Assembly: GCA_017303655.1 (NCBI GenBank)
Contig: JAFLCE010000009.1
Coordinates: 1-64,000 of the forward strand
Length of the DNA: 64,000 nucleotides
Reading direction: 5' to 3'
Source: Anaerolineae bacterium
GTDB taxonomy: Bacteria > Chloroflexota > Anaerolineae > Anaerolineales > Villigracilaceae
Each line of letters opens with the position of its first letter. Positions within the stretch are counted from its first letter, which is position 1. This document shows positions 24,224-32,646 of the stretch, piece after piece. The notes under the pieces are model-generated. The model made no database searches and was not told the origin of the DNA. It was given only the letters and a program-made list of their open reading frames with translations. A program made the position numbers and the translations under genes.

Positions 24224-25183
24224 ATGGCATCTGATATCGCTTCCCTTGATTCATCCCCCCTTGGTCGTGAAAAAGTTGCAGGCAAGGTTCTAACACCCGG
24301 TCAACTGATTTGGCGTCGCTTCCTGAAACATCGCATGGCTGTTTTTGGAATGATCGGTTTTACCCTGCTCCTGCTTTTCATCATCATCGGCTCTCTTTTT
24401 ATTACTGAAGAGCGAGCTAATGCAGTTGACCTTCAGGCACGCCTGAGCCCTCCTACAAGTCAATACATCATGGGCACAGACAGCACCGGGCGCGATATTT
24501 TTTCGCGTATTATCTATGGCGGGCAGATCTCGCTGATCGTTGGCATCACAGCGGTTACTATTTCTGTAACCCTCGGTACACTCGTTGGCGGGTTAGCAGG
24601 CTTCTTTGGCGGCTGGGTGGATACCATCCTGATGCGCATCACCGAAGCTATGCTCTCCATCCCGCAGTTGTTTCTCTTGATCGTGCTTGGCAAGTTCATT
24701 GGTAGAGATATAGAAACGGTCAACATTCTCGGCAAGCAGATCAGCGGCAGTGTCATGATCGTTATCTTCGTGATCGGTCTGACTTCATGGATGGGACTTT
24801 CCCGCATCGTGCGCGCCAATGTGCTCTCGCTCAAAGAAATGGATTACGTCTCCGTATCCAAATCACTTGGTTCGAGCCAGATTCGTACGTTCTTCAAACA
24901 TCTCATTCCGAACACAATTGGTGTGATCATCGTCTCCTCGACTTTGGGGCTTGCGGGTGCGATCCTCTCTGAGGCGTACGTCTCCTTCCTCGGGCTGGGA
25001 ATTCAACCTCCGACCGCTTCGTGGGGCAATATGCTCACTGCGGCACAGACCTTCGTCCAAAAAGGCTCATGGTGGATGTGGGTCTTCCCCAGCACATTCA
25101 TCGTTTTAACCATTCTGTGCGTCAACCTGATCGGGGACGGCTTGCGTGATGCCTTTGACCCGCGCAGCAACCGCCATTTGTAA
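24224..25183 (+). CDS. Peptide ABC transporter permease, DppC type
   Basis: A 319-residue permease with an N-terminal cytoplasmic segment and R-R-F-L-K-H-R-M-A before TM1, typical of DppC/OppC. G-T-D-S-T-G-R-D-I-F-S-R is the outer loop signature. The EAA loop reads Y-V-S-V-S-K-S-L-G-S. An AGGAG site precedes ATG 24224. No ATP-binding subunits follow: the operon ends at a terminator, so the ATPases must be encoded elsewhere. Confidence 0.93.
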   Translation: MASDIASLDSSPLGREKVAGKVLTPGQLIWRRFLKHRMAVFGMIGFTLLLLFIIIGSLFITEERANAVDLQARLSPPTSQYIMGTDSTGRDIFSRIIYGGQISLIVGITAVTISVTLGTLVGGLAGFFGGWVDTILMRITEAMLSIPQLFLLIVLGKFIGRDIETVNILGKQISGSVMIVIFVIGLTSWMGLSRIVRANVLSLKEMDYVSVSKSLGSSQIRTFFKHLIPNTIGVIIVSSTLGLAGAILSEAYVSFLGLGIQPPTASWGNMLTAAQTFVQKGSWWMWVFPSTFIVLTILCVNLIGDGLRDAFDPRSNRHL

Positions 25184-25198
25184 AAATCACACAAACAA

Positions 25199-25231
25199 TA
25201 AAAGCCCATCCTTATAAGGATGGGCTTTTTG
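25199..25231. terminator. Bidirectional terminator
   Basis: AAAAGCCCATCCTTA and its complement, then a T-run; between convergent permease and rhomboid genes. Confidence 0.9.
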
Positions 25232-25248
25232 TATTCATACTTCTCTAC

Positions 25249-26043
25249 TTACCAGAAGAAAAATCGCCAGGCAGCCAACCCGCCAAAGATAAGCAGGACA
25301 AGCAAAATGCCTGTGATAACCTCTCGTGATTCGCGTTCATCGTGCAGGGAAAATTCAGGCGGGATGCCCACTGCCAACCATTTAGGCCCAGCAAACCAGG
25401 CAAACATCGCGCCGCCCAATAAACCGCCCACATGCCCCCAATTGTCGATCATGGGGGCGAGCCCAATGAAGAGGTTGATGACAATGATGAAGACCGCATT
25501 GCTGATCGCCTGACGGGCATACGAGCCAAATAGATCCTTGTTTTGATAGAAGAAGACCGCCTCTGCAGCCACCAGCCCAAAGACAGCCGTAGATGCCCCC
25601 ACCGAATAGCCTTCACTGAAGAGATACGAAAGCACGTTTCCTGAAAACGCCCCTAAAAAGTATAAAAGAAGAAAACGCTTATGCCCAAAATGTTTTTCCA
25701 ACAATGAGCCGATGGAAAACAAAGCGTACATGTTGAAGAAGATGTGACTGAGTGACCCATGCAGAAAGACCGGAGTGATCAGCCGCCAGAGCTGACCGGC
25801 ATCGATCGCATCACTAATGCGTGCGCCGTAGAGAGTAACAAAGTCAATGCCATAGTTTGAGTCGCCTAACAGCGCAGAGCCAAGCATTTGCAGGATGTAA
25901 ATGAAAACAGTGAATCCGATCAATACATAGGTGACGGTTGGCGGCAGGGATGGCATTCGCACGTAGCTAGGCTGACGGGTAGGAGTCGGTTCGGGTGGCA
26001 GACCCGCTTGCGGGTCCGGTTGGGAGGCGGAGGGTTGCATCAT
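25249..26043 (-). CDS. Rhomboid-family intramembrane serine protease
   Basis: A 264-residue membrane protein. A Pro-rich cytoplasmic tail of about 30 residues precedes the six or seven TM helices. The H-x-x-x-N region is H-I-F-F-N-M-Y-A-L, the catalytic Ser is in G-A-S-T-A-V-F-G, and the catalytic His is in N-W-G-H-V-G-G. Bacterial rhomboids cleave TM segments of membrane proteins. The start codon overlaps the stop of gmk (A-T-G-A arrangement), so the two are co-transcribed. Confidence 0.92.
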   Translation of the reverse strand: MMQPSASQPDPQAGLPPEPTPTRQPSYVRMPSLPPTVTYVLIGFTVFIYILQMLGSALLGDSNYGIDFVTLYGARISDAIDAGQLWRLITPVFLHGSLSHIFFNMYALFSIGSLLEKHFGHKRFLLLYFLGAFSGNVLSYLFSEGYSVGASTAVFGLVAAEAVFFYQNKDLFGSYARQAISNAVFIIVINLFIGLAPMIDNWGHVGGLLGGAMFAWFAGPKWLAVGIPPEFSLHDERESREVITGILLVLLIFGGLAAWRFFFW

Positions 26044-26654
26044 AAGGTCACCTTGCGGTGGTGAACCTTTAAATGTTCAGCGGCAATAATGGCGCGTACT
26101 TTTTCCACAGTGTCATCGAGGTGAAAATCCTGGTTGACAATGACATAATCAAAAGCTTCGAGGCGCTGGAGTTCCTTGCGAGCTGTGGCAATGCGCAGCG
26201 AAAGCGAATCAGCCGACTCGGTCTTGCGTTTGCGCAGGCGATCTTCCAGTTCTTCTTCGTTTTCGCAGGTGATAAAAATAAGCAAGGCTTCGGGGGCAAG
26301 CTTGCGCACCGTTTCTGCACCCTGCACATCGATGCGCATGACCACATCCTGCCCGCTGGCAAAGGCATCACGCACCTGTGCCTTGGGGATGCCTTTGTAA
26401 TCGCCATAGACGATGGCATATTCGATCAACTCGTTCGCTTCGATCATTTGTGCAAAATCATCCTTCGAAAGGAAGAAATAATCCCGTCCGTTCACTTCGC
26501 TTGGGCGCTTCTCGCGGGTAGTGGCAGTCACCACAAAGTGGAACGGGAACTCACGTTCCTTCATGCGCTGAACCACAGAATCTTTCCCTACACCAGATGG
26601 GCCAGAGATGACAATCAGCAATGGATTGGGCTTGCGAAGGTTAAATTCAGACAT
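26040..26654 (-). CDS. gmk: Guanylate kinase
   Basis: Gmk phosphorylates GMP to GDP with ATP. It is 204 residues, full length. P-loop I-S-G-P-S-G-V-G-K-D-S-V and the GMP-binding T-T-R-E-K-R-P-S-E-V-N-G-R-D-Y-F-F are intact, as is I-D-V-Q-G-A. A TACAAT box on the minus strand (26662-26667) lies seven bases before the ATG and there is no Shine-Dalgarno, so translation is probably leaderless. It overlaps the rhomboid gene downstream by four bases. Confidence 0.96.
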   Translation of the reverse strand: MSEFNLRKPNPLLIVISGPSGVGKDSVVQRMKEREFPFHFVVTATTREKRPSEVNGRDYFFLSKDDFAQMIEANELIEYAIVYGDYKGIPKAQVRDAFASGQDVVMRIDVQGAETVRKLAPEALLIFITCENEEELEDRLRKRKTESADSLSLRIATARKELQRLEAFDYVIVNQDFHLDDTVEKVRAIIAAEHLKVHHRKVTL

Positions 26655-26661
26655 GCGGGCA

Positions 26662-26709
26662 ATTGTACCAAACGCCTCTTACTAGAACTCGGTCTGATTC
26701 CAGTACAAT
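26662..26709. promoter_or_regulatory. Divergent leaderless promoters for gmk and the FmdB-type gene
   Basis: TACAAT on the minus strand at 26662-26667 is seven bases before the gmk ATG. TACAAT on the plus strand at 26704-26709 is six bases before ATG 26716. Confidence 0.6.
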
Positions 26710-26715
26710 AGCCTT

Positions 26716-27096
26716 ATGCCCACCTATGACTTTATCTGCAACACCTGCCAGCAGCGTTTTGACATCTTCCTTACCTATAGCGAATACGGCAACAAAGCCG
26801 TGCATTGTGTACATTGCAACAGTACCAATGTGCGCCGTCGCATGACAAAAGTGCGTATTGCCAAAACCGAAGAAGGCAGGCTGGAAGCGCTCTCTGAAAA
26901 CTTCAGCGGGTTTGAAGGCTTGGAGGACGACCCAGCCACATTTGGAAAGATGATGAAAAAGATGGGGAAAGAAATGGGCGAGGAATTGCCAGCCGAATTC
27001 GACGAGGTGGTAGACCGGCTTGAGGCTGGTCAAAGCCCAGGTGAGATCGAATCGGCGCTGCCAGATCTGGGCGGGGGTGAGGATTCTCAGGAATAA
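26716..27096 (+). CDS. FmdB-family zinc ribbon protein
   Basis: A 126-residue protein starting M-P-T-Y-D-F-I-C-N-T-C, with the second pair C-V-H-C about 20 residues later; together they make the FmdB zinc ribbon. The C-terminal two thirds are helical and acidic with a Met/Lys-rich amphipathic stretch (M-M-K-K-M-G-K-E-M-G). FmdB proteins are regarded as putative regulators, with little direct evidence. The gene diverges from gmk and appears leaderless. Confidence 0.85.
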   Translation: MPTYDFICNTCQQRFDIFLTYSEYGNKAVHCVHCNSTNVRRRMTKVRIAKTEEGRLEALSENFSGFEGLEDDPATFGKMMKKMGKEMGEELPAEFDEVVDRLEAGQSPGEIESALPDLGGGEDSQE

Positions 27097-27140
27097 ACCT
27101 CTTTATAGACGTATAATGCAAGTAAGTTTATCCAAATTGT

Positions 27141-27156
27141 TGTGACTTTCGTCACA
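27141..27156. promoter_or_regulatory. CRP/FNR-type operator
   Basis: TGTGA at 27141-27145, six bases, TCACA at 27152-27156: an exact match to the E. coli CRP half-sites. It lies about 165 bases before the hexahaem lipoprotein gene, in a spacer of 226 bases that otherwise shows only AT-rich sequence and a GGAG site near 27310. A regulator of the CRP/FNR family is expected to bind; no such gene is in the window. Confidence 0.5.
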
Positions 27157-27322
27157 TGAAGGTGAGCGCATATTAACTAGGCATTAATCCTGCACTTAAG
27201 TAGAATCCTACATATCTGCTGAAAATTGTCGATGCAGTCAGAACTTTATTAAGGAGGCATCCAACTTCAGATACTACGAATAGAAAATTTGTCTTTTCAA
27301 AAACAAAAGGAGAATAACTTCA

Positions 27323-28357
27323 ATGAAACTTAATAAAATGCTCGTTTTTGTAGGCGTTTTGATCATTGCCACGGCATTTATCGCTGCCTGTGGCGCGCCA
27401 GGTCCTCAAGGTCCTGAAGGTCCCGCTGGCCCTGCGGGTCCGCAAGGCGAGGCTGGTCCGGCTATTACAGCCGCCGACCTGACCTGTACCGAATGCCATA
27501 ATGACACTTCCATCATCAGCGGTAAGAAGGCGAATTGGGAAGAGTCACTGCACGGCTCTGGTGTCGCGTTCATCGAAGAAGGCGGAAACAAGAGTTGTGC
27601 TGGCTGTCACTCTGGCGCCGCGTTCAGTGAAATGGTCGCTGCTGGTGGAAACTTCAGCACCCTCGAATCCGGCGATGCCGACCCGACTCACCAAGATTGC
27701 CGCACCTGCCATCAGATCCACGTGACCTACACGGGTGACGACTGGGCTCTCGAGACCAATGCACCTGTTGCTCTCGTTACCAGTGGCGCTACCTTCGATG
27801 GCGGCTCGGGTAACCTGTGCGCCAACTGCCACCAGGCACGCCGCTACATGGCGAATTTCGTCGCCAAGGATGCTGCTGGAGCCCCGATCCCCGGACAATA
27901 TGCCGCTACCGCTCGCTTCAACACGCACTACAGCGTTCAGGTGGATGTGCTTATGGGTCTTGGCGATTTCGGTGTAACTGGCGAACCCAGTGGACATTAC
28001 ACAAAGGTTGAAAACACCTGTGCTGGCTGCCACATGGGCGACGGCGCTTCTCACAGCTTCGAACCTCAGTTGGCTACCTGCCAAGGATGCCATGAAGGCG
28101 TTGAAGACTTCAATGTCAACGGTTTCTTGACCGGGTTCGAAGAAAAGTATGCTGAACTCGAAGCTGCTTTGCTCGCCAAGGGTATGCTTTCCAAGGCTGC
28201 CGACGGCACGATCTCCACAGTTCCTGGTACATATGAAGAAGGTCCTGCCCAAGCTCTATTCTTCTATAACCTAGTTCATGAAGACGGCAGTGAAGGCATC
28301 CACAACCCTGTGTACTTCACAGCGTTGATGGACAATGCTCTTGCTGCTCTGAAGTAA
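27323..28357 (+). CDS. Hexahaem c-type cytochrome lipoprotein with collagen-like stalk
   Basis: A 344-residue lipoprotein: TM-like signal with lipobox F-I-A-A-C near residues 19-23, then eight collagen-type G-x-y triplets (start G-A-P-G-P-Q-G-P-E-G-P-A) to about residue 47, then a haem domain. Six C-x-x-C-H sites are visible: C-T-E-C-H, C-A-G-C-H, C-R-T-C-H, C-A-N-C-H, C-A-G-C-H and C-Q-G-C-H. Many extra His residues could be distal ligands. It should carry electrons outside the membrane. A strong hairpin follows, so it is its own transcription unit just ahead of the NrfD-type operon. Confidence 0.9.
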   Translation: MKLNKMLVFVGVLIIATAFIAACGAPGPQGPEGPAGPAGPQGEAGPAITAADLTCTECHNDTSIISGKKANWEESLHGSGVAFIEEGGNKSCAGCHSGAAFSEMVAAGGNFSTLESGDADPTHQDCRTCHQIHVTYTGDDWALETNAPVALVTSGATFDGGSGNLCANCHQARRYMANFVAKDAAGAPIPGQYAATARFNTHYSVQVDVLMGLGDFGVTGEPSGHYTKVENTCAGCHMGDGASHSFEPQLATCQGCHEGVEDFNVNGFLTGFEEKYAELEAALLAKGMLSKAADGTISTVPGTYEEGPAQALFFYNLVHEDGSEGIHNPVYFTALMDNALAALK

Positions 28358-28377
28358 GAAAAAAAGTTCTTTGTTCA

Positions 28378-28413
28378 AAAATCCCTATCCTGCCCACAGG
28401 GTAGGGATTTTTC
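28378..28413 (+). terminator. Terminator of the hexahaem gene
   Basis: AAATCCCTATCCTG and CAGGGTAGGGATTTTT form a strong hairpin with a T-run. Confidence 0.9.
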
Positions 28414-28578
28414 ATAAAAAACAGTGTTAGAACTCTTAATTTGAAATCCCACAAAATGTGTCATAATTTGAGTGACATTAAACGTCCATTAAAATGACAC
28501 GTTGCACTTGTTGACAAATTGACTTATGTTTACCATATTCAACGATATCAAAAAAGTATTAATCTTGGAGGCTGCAAT
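28414..28578 (+). promoter_or_regulatory. AT-rich leader of the cytochrome-FeS-NrfD operon
   Basis: The spacer holds an inverted repeat TGTCATAATTTGAGTGACA near 28458-28477, a further ATGACAC near 28494, and a TTGACA near 28510 that could serve as a -35 box. GGAGG (28567-28571) sets the ATG at 28579. The repeats may be operator half-sites; I cannot name the regulator. Confidence 0.4.
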
Positions 28579-29436
28579 ATGAGTGGGCAGTTTGTTACTA
28601 AAAAACTCGGTTTGTTTTTCTTTATGGCGGGTTTTTTCATGTTGTTTTTCGGTTTAATGGCTTTCCTGCCGCATGATGAGGTTCAAGCGTTGCATGTTGA
28701 CGCTCAGTTTACGGATGATTGTTCACAGTGCCATAAACAGGCAGTGGATTTGCTGGCAGGCAGCAAACATGCGGGTGTACCGCTCAGCTGCGATAACTGC
28801 CATAAGCTCATACCCGGGGAAGAGGGAGCACAACACCCCGATCTGTATTTTTCAACCGAAAGTGAAGAAAGCACCTGCGGGACTTGTCATATTGACGTTT
28901 ATACTCAATGGACCGAGAGTCAGCATGGTTTCCTCAACATGACCTGTTCATCATGTCATGAATCTCACTCCTTGCAGCAGAAATTAACTGAAGATAATAC
29001 GTTGATCTGTGAATCGTGCCATAAAGAACAGGTTGCTGTCGGACATGACTCCACACATACAGCGGCAGGTGCCACCTGTGCCACATGCCATATTGGCAAT
29101 GAGACGGGACACAGCTTCGGTGCAACCCTGGCAACTTGTAGTTCCTGCCATGAGGATCTGCATGAAGCAAATCAACTGGTTGTGAGCGGTTTTGAATTTG
29201 CGCCCATTCCAGCGGCGGAAGGATCCGAAGAAGCAGCCTCCACTGAGGAATCTGCTGAAGTGGAAGAAACAACTGTCCCGGTGGATGAGGCGGAAGAATC
29301 CACTGATTCTGAACCTGCCAGAGGTGGGGTTAATCTTCCATCCTGGTTATTATTGTTTGCCGGTCTTTTAGTTGGCGGTGGTGTGGTGTGGGTGGTGATT
29401 GGCAAAGACCCCGGCACTCCGACCGATGAGAACTAA
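28579..29436 (+). CDS. Membrane-anchored heptahaem c-type cytochrome
   Basis: A 285-residue protein with an N-terminal TM/signal (L-F-F-F-M-A-G-F-F-M-L-F-F-G), seven C-x-x-C-H haem sites (C-S-Q, C-D-N, C-G-T, C-S-S, C-E-S, C-A-T, C-S-S) within residues 45-195, an acidic Glu/Ser/Thr stretch, and a C-terminal TM helix near 255-275 (L-L-L-F-A-G-L-L-V-G-G-G-V-V-W-V-V). The pattern is like the NapC/NrfB/DmsE-type decahaem and pentahaem electron carriers but I cannot place it precisely. I start it at ATG 28579 because of the GGAGG eight bases upstream. First gene of a three-gene operon. Confidence 0.9.
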   Translation: MSGQFVTKKLGLFFFMAGFFMLFFGLMAFLPHDEVQALHVDAQFTDDCSQCHKQAVDLLAGSKHAGVPLSCDNCHKLIPGEEGAQHPDLYFSTESEESTCGTCHIDVYTQWTESQHGFLNMTCSSCHESHSLQQKLTEDNTLICESCHKEQVAVGHDSTHTAAGATCATCHIGNETGHSFGATLATCSSCHEDLHEANQLVVSGFEFAPIPAAEGSEEAASTEESAEVEETTVPVDEAEESTDSEPARGGVNLPSWLLLFAGLLVGGGVVWVVIGKDPGTPTDEN

Positions 29437-29460
29437 CTTTAGCGAACTTGGAGGTCTATA

Positions 29461-30288
29461 ATGCAGGCAGACTCTGAAAACAAAGCTGGTGAGAAAAACA
29501 TATCCCGACGCGATCTATTAAAAGTAGGCGCTGCGATCCTTGGCGCCACCGGGTTGACCCAGTTTTTCAGTTTGAACTCGCTTCCAGTACATAGCAAGGA
29601 AACCCATGACGAAGGTGGGCGCAAATGGGGCATGTTGATCGATATTAATAAGTGCATCGGCTGTAATTACTGCACCTATGCCTGTCAGGCGATCAATAAC
29701 CTTGCTGATGATATGCTTTACAACGTGGTCACTGCGGAAGAGACCCAATCTGGCGAAGAATATTTTCTCTCGCGCCCCTGTATGCAATGTGCTGAAGCGC
29801 CTTGTGTGCACGTTTGCCCGGTGCAGGCGACGTACTACCGCCCAGATGGCATCGTTGCGATGGATTATGACCGCTGTATTGGCTGTCGGTATTGTCAGGT
29901 GGCGTGCCCTTATGGTGCGCGCGTGTTCAATTGGAAAGATCCCATCGAACTCAGCCCGAAATCGCCTGATTTTGGAATGCAGGAAGTGGCAAACCGTCCG
30001 CGCGGCGTTGTAGAGAAATGTCATTTTTGCTCACATCGTATCGATAAAGGTTTGGAACACGGACTCACACCCGGTGTGGACCGCGATGCAACCCCTGCAT
30101 GTGTAGTGGTTTGCCCGACTGGCGCACGTGTTTTTGGCGATCTGAACGACTCTGAAAGCCCTATTTCGATAGCCCGCCAGGAAGCCATTGTCACTCTGCG
30201 CCTGCGTGAGGAATTAAGCACCGAGCCGCGTGTTTACTATATTCCACCCAATCCAAAACCTGAAACCGATCAGGAGGCAGGATCATGA
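29461..30288 (+). CDS. Tat-exported four-cluster ferredoxin subunit (PsrB/HybA-like)
   Basis: A 275-residue iron-sulfur subunit. It begins with a Tat-type signal, S-R-R-D-L-L-K-V-G-A-A-I-L-G-A. Sixteen cysteines make four cubane sites: C-I-G-C-N-Y-C-T-Y-A-C, C-M-Q-C-A-E-A-P-C-V-H-V-C-P, C-I-G-C-R-Y-C-Q-V-A-C-P, and C-H-F-C plus A-C-V-V-V-C-P-T-G-A. It passes electrons between the NrfD-like quinol site and a partner outside the membrane. In known complexes (PsrABC, NrfBCD, HybOABC, QrcABCD) it pairs with NrfD, as here. GGAGG precedes ATG 29461; its stop overlaps the next start. Confidence 0.94.
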   Translation: MQADSENKAGEKNISRRDLLKVGAAILGATGLTQFFSLNSLPVHSKETHDEGGRKWGMLIDINKCIGCNYCTYACQAINNLADDMLYNVVTAEETQSGEEYFLSRPCMQCAEAPCVHVCPVQATYYRPDGIVAMDYDRCIGCRYCQVACPYGARVFNWKDPIELSPKSPDFGMQEVANRPRGVVEKCHFCSHRIDKGLEHGLTPGVDRDATPACVVVCPTGARVFGDLNDSESPISIARQEAIVTLRLREELSTEPRVYYIPPNPKPETDQEAGS

Positions 30289-31547
30289 TCAATAATATTC
30301 GTTACCCCAGCCTGCGCCTTGGCAAAGTTTCGATTGACCTATTCCCCTATTGGATCGGACTTCTGGTTCTAGGTATTCTCTTTGGTCTGGTAGGTGCTTT
30401 TGTTGTGTTGCGTGATGGCTTGCAAGTCACGGGTCTTAGCAATGCTGTTCCTTGGGGCTTGTGGATCTCTATTGATCTTTCATCTATTTCCATGGGCGGC
30501 AGCGCCTTTGTATTTGGTGTGATCGTTTACCTCTTGCGCATCAAACGTTTTGAGGTGATCGGCAAGTTGGCTGTTCTGCTCGGCTTTTTGGGTTACTCTA
30601 CTGCAGGAATGGTCTTGCTCTTTGACCTTGGTCAGCCGCTACGTTTTTGGCACCCAGCCGTATTTTGGCAGCCGCACTCCCTTTTATGGGAAGTGACCAT
30701 GTGCGTAATACTGTATCTAAATGTGCTGCTTGCCGAAGTTCTACCGATCGTACTTGAACATCCCATCTTCAAGACCCACCCGTGGCTCACCCGATATAAA
30801 GTTCTCGGTTCTCTCATGCAACGGGTATATGCCTTTTCCAATTGGCTTCACAAGGCTGGTCCTGTGTTGGCAATCGCCGGGCTGTCACTTTCGCTTTTGC
30901 ATCAAGCCTCCTTGGGTGCAACCTATTCCGTCCTTGCCGGGCGTGGCATTTGGTTCAATCAAAGCGCGCCAGTGCAATTCGTCTTCTCTGCCATGAGTGG
31001 CGGCATTGCCCTGTTGTTCATCACCGGTGTATTCGTCTTTCGCGTCATGCGCCCCGGTTTGGTTAGCGACTCGGTGCTTTATGATGTGGCGCGGCTTGCA
31101 GGTGGCATCACTCTGCTTCTCACCTATCTGCGTGTGTGGGATTGGGCAGTCACGAACTACTATAGCTTTGACCGCGAAATCGCTACTCAAACCCAATTGT
31201 TAGATACCATTGCACCCTATTCGCTCACGTTCTGGTTGGGGCAGGCGCTTCTTCCCGTCATTGCCGGTTCGGTACTGTTGGCAGCCAAAAGCATCAAGAA
31301 CTTCCGCTACTTAATGGCTGCAGCCGTCATTCCGATCATTGCCGCCATCATCACCCGCTGGAACTATAACTTTGCCGGTCTGATCGCCTCCATCACATAC
31401 GACCCCTTCACTCCAAACGTCGTCCTAAATTCCTACACACCCACCTGGGTCGAATTCGCCGTCGGAACCATGGTCATCTGCTATTGGATGTTGGCTTTCA
31501 GCCTTGCCGCTCGTTTCCTGCCCTTCAAAAAAGACGAGCACCACTAA
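30285..31547 (+). CDS. NrfD/PsrC/HybB-like quinol-interacting membrane subunit
   Basis: A 420-residue protein with about ten TM helices. It is the NrfD family member that exchanges electrons with menaquinol at the outer face. Recognisable pieces are V-P-W-G-L-W-I-S-I-D-L-S-S-I near residue 50, L-L-F-D-L-G-Q-P-L-R-F-W-H-P near residue 110 and L-L-H-Q-A-S-L-G-A-T near 205, the last being characteristic of HybB-like members. A-T-G-A overlap with the ferredoxin gene shows tight coupling. No Mo- or Ni-containing catalytic subunit follows. Confidence 0.93.
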   Translation: MINNIRYPSLRLGKVSIDLFPYWIGLLVLGILFGLVGAFVVLRDGLQVTGLSNAVPWGLWISIDLSSISMGGSAFVFGVIVYLLRIKRFEVIGKLAVLLGFLGYSTAGMVLLFDLGQPLRFWHPAVFWQPHSLLWEVTMCVILYLNVLLAEVLPIVLEHPIFKTHPWLTRYKVLGSLMQRVYAFSNWLHKAGPVLAIAGLSLSLLHQASLGATYSVLAGRGIWFNQSAPVQFVFSAMSGGIALLFITGVFVFRVMRPGLVSDSVLYDVARLAGGITLLLTYLRVWDWAVTNYYSFDREIATQTQLLDTIAPYSLTFWLGQALLPVIAGSVLLAAKSIKNFRYLMAAAVIPIIAAIITRWNYNFAGLIASITYDPFTPNVVLNSYTPTWVEFAVGTMVICYWMLAFSLAARFLPFKKDEHH

Positions 31548-31564
31548 AGAACAAACAATAAACC

Positions 31565-31595
31565 GACCGCCCAAAGTTCATGCTTTGGGCGGTTT
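31565..31595 (+). terminator. Terminator of the redox operon
   Basis: ACCGCCCAAAG and CTTTGGGCGGTTTT around a short loop. Confidence 0.88.
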
Positions 31596-31674
31596 TGATT
31601 CATGGACACTTCCCGCTTCCTTCTTCGCTCGAAACTGCTTCTCCTCTATTGGCTTTTCTCAACCCGAACGCTTG

Positions 31675-31703
31675 TTGAATTCCCCGCCTACTGAGCCTAT
31701 AAT
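31675..31703 (+). promoter_or_regulatory. Promoter of the LysR gene, leaderless
   Basis: TTGAAT at 31675-31680, a 17-base spacer, TATAAT at 31698-31703, then six bases to ATG 31710 and no Shine-Dalgarno. Confidence 0.65.
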
Positions 31704-31709
31704 AGAGTC

Positions 31710-32630
31710 ATGGACATTCGCAAGGTCGAAACTTTTTTATGCGCCGCGCAGGCATCCAGTCTGTCTGAAGCGGCAAAGCAGATGCATCTCAGCCAGCCAG
31801 CAGTCAGTCACCAAATTAAGATGTTGGAGCAAGAGCTATCCGTCACTCTATTCACCCGAACCAACAGTGGATTAAAGCTCACCGAAGCCGGGCACCTATT
31901 GTTGCCCATGGCACGACATCTCGTGAAAGATACGAATGAAATAAAGGAAATGATGTCTTCCCTAAAGAAAAAGGGATTGGGCGAACTGCGCATTGCCTGC
32001 AGTTCCACCAGTGGGCGCTTTGTACTGCCTCATTTTGTTGCCCGGTTTTGTATAACCTATCCTGATTCTCGGGTGAAAATTCTGGCATGCCAACCCAAAC
32101 GCATGGTCATGGAACTTCTCAACGAAGAGGCGCACATTGGCATTGTCAGTTCCGAACCAACAGACCCAGAGCTGCAGACACAAGAATTCTTCCGCGATCC
32201 CATCAGCCTTGTGGTGCCAGTCAACCATCGCTGGGCTGGAAGCAGTGCCATTGACCCGGCTGATCTCCTAAGCGAGCGAATCATTATGCGGGAAGAGACT
32301 TCCGGTACACGGAAGGTAATGCTGGAAGAACTTGCCAAGTTCGATATCAGCATTGAAGATTTGAATATTTTTTTAGAGATCGGAAATGTGGAAGCGGTTC
32401 TGGAGTTGGTGGCTGGCGGATATGGTGTTTCATTTGTATCCGGGCTTGCCAGCCGTTACCTATGTCAGTTGAAACGCATCGTCACTGTGCCGGTAAACGG
32501 TATGAACATGATCCGCATCAACTACATGGCTCGAAAGAATATCTCAACGCCCAATCGCACACGAGATGTATTTTGGGGATTCATCCATGCGCCCGAGAAC
32601 AAAGACTTAACTCAGCTCATCTGGTCCTGA
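31710..32630 (+). CDS. LysR-family transcriptional regulator
   Basis: A 306-residue regulator. The winged helix-turn-helix covers residues 1-60 (F-L-C-A-A-Q-A-S-S-L-S-E-A-A-K-Q-M-H-L-S-Q-P-A-V-S-H-Q-I), followed by the linker helix and a LysR substrate-binding domain (G-E-L-R-I-A-C-S-S-T-S-G-R-F-V-L-P-H). The sequence is of the CysB/CysL-type group that senses sulfur or carbon metabolites, but the ligand is unknown. It lies in the same direction after the redox operon, with its own promoter. It could control the redox operon or the small YeeE-like gene that converges on it. Confidence 0.9.
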   Translation: MDIRKVETFLCAAQASSLSEAAKQMHLSQPAVSHQIKMLEQELSVTLFTRTNSGLKLTEAGHLLLPMARHLVKDTNEIKEMMSSLKKKGLGELRIACSSTSGRFVLPHFVARFCITYPDSRVKILACQPKRMVMELLNEEAHIGIVSSEPTDPELQTQEFFRDPISLVVPVNHRWAGSSAIDPADLLSERIIMREETSGTRKVMLEELAKFDISIEDLNIFLEIGNVEAVLELVAGGYGVSFVSGLASRYLCQLKRIVTVPVNGMNMIRINYMARKNISTPNRTRDVFWGFIHAPENKDLTQLIWS

Positions 32631-32646
32631 TATCCAGATGGTTTCA

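Noticed and set aside
21336-25183. A broken peptide transporter because ATPases are missing
   Set aside because: All three genes are intact and a terminator follows. Shared ATPases encoded elsewhere are common.
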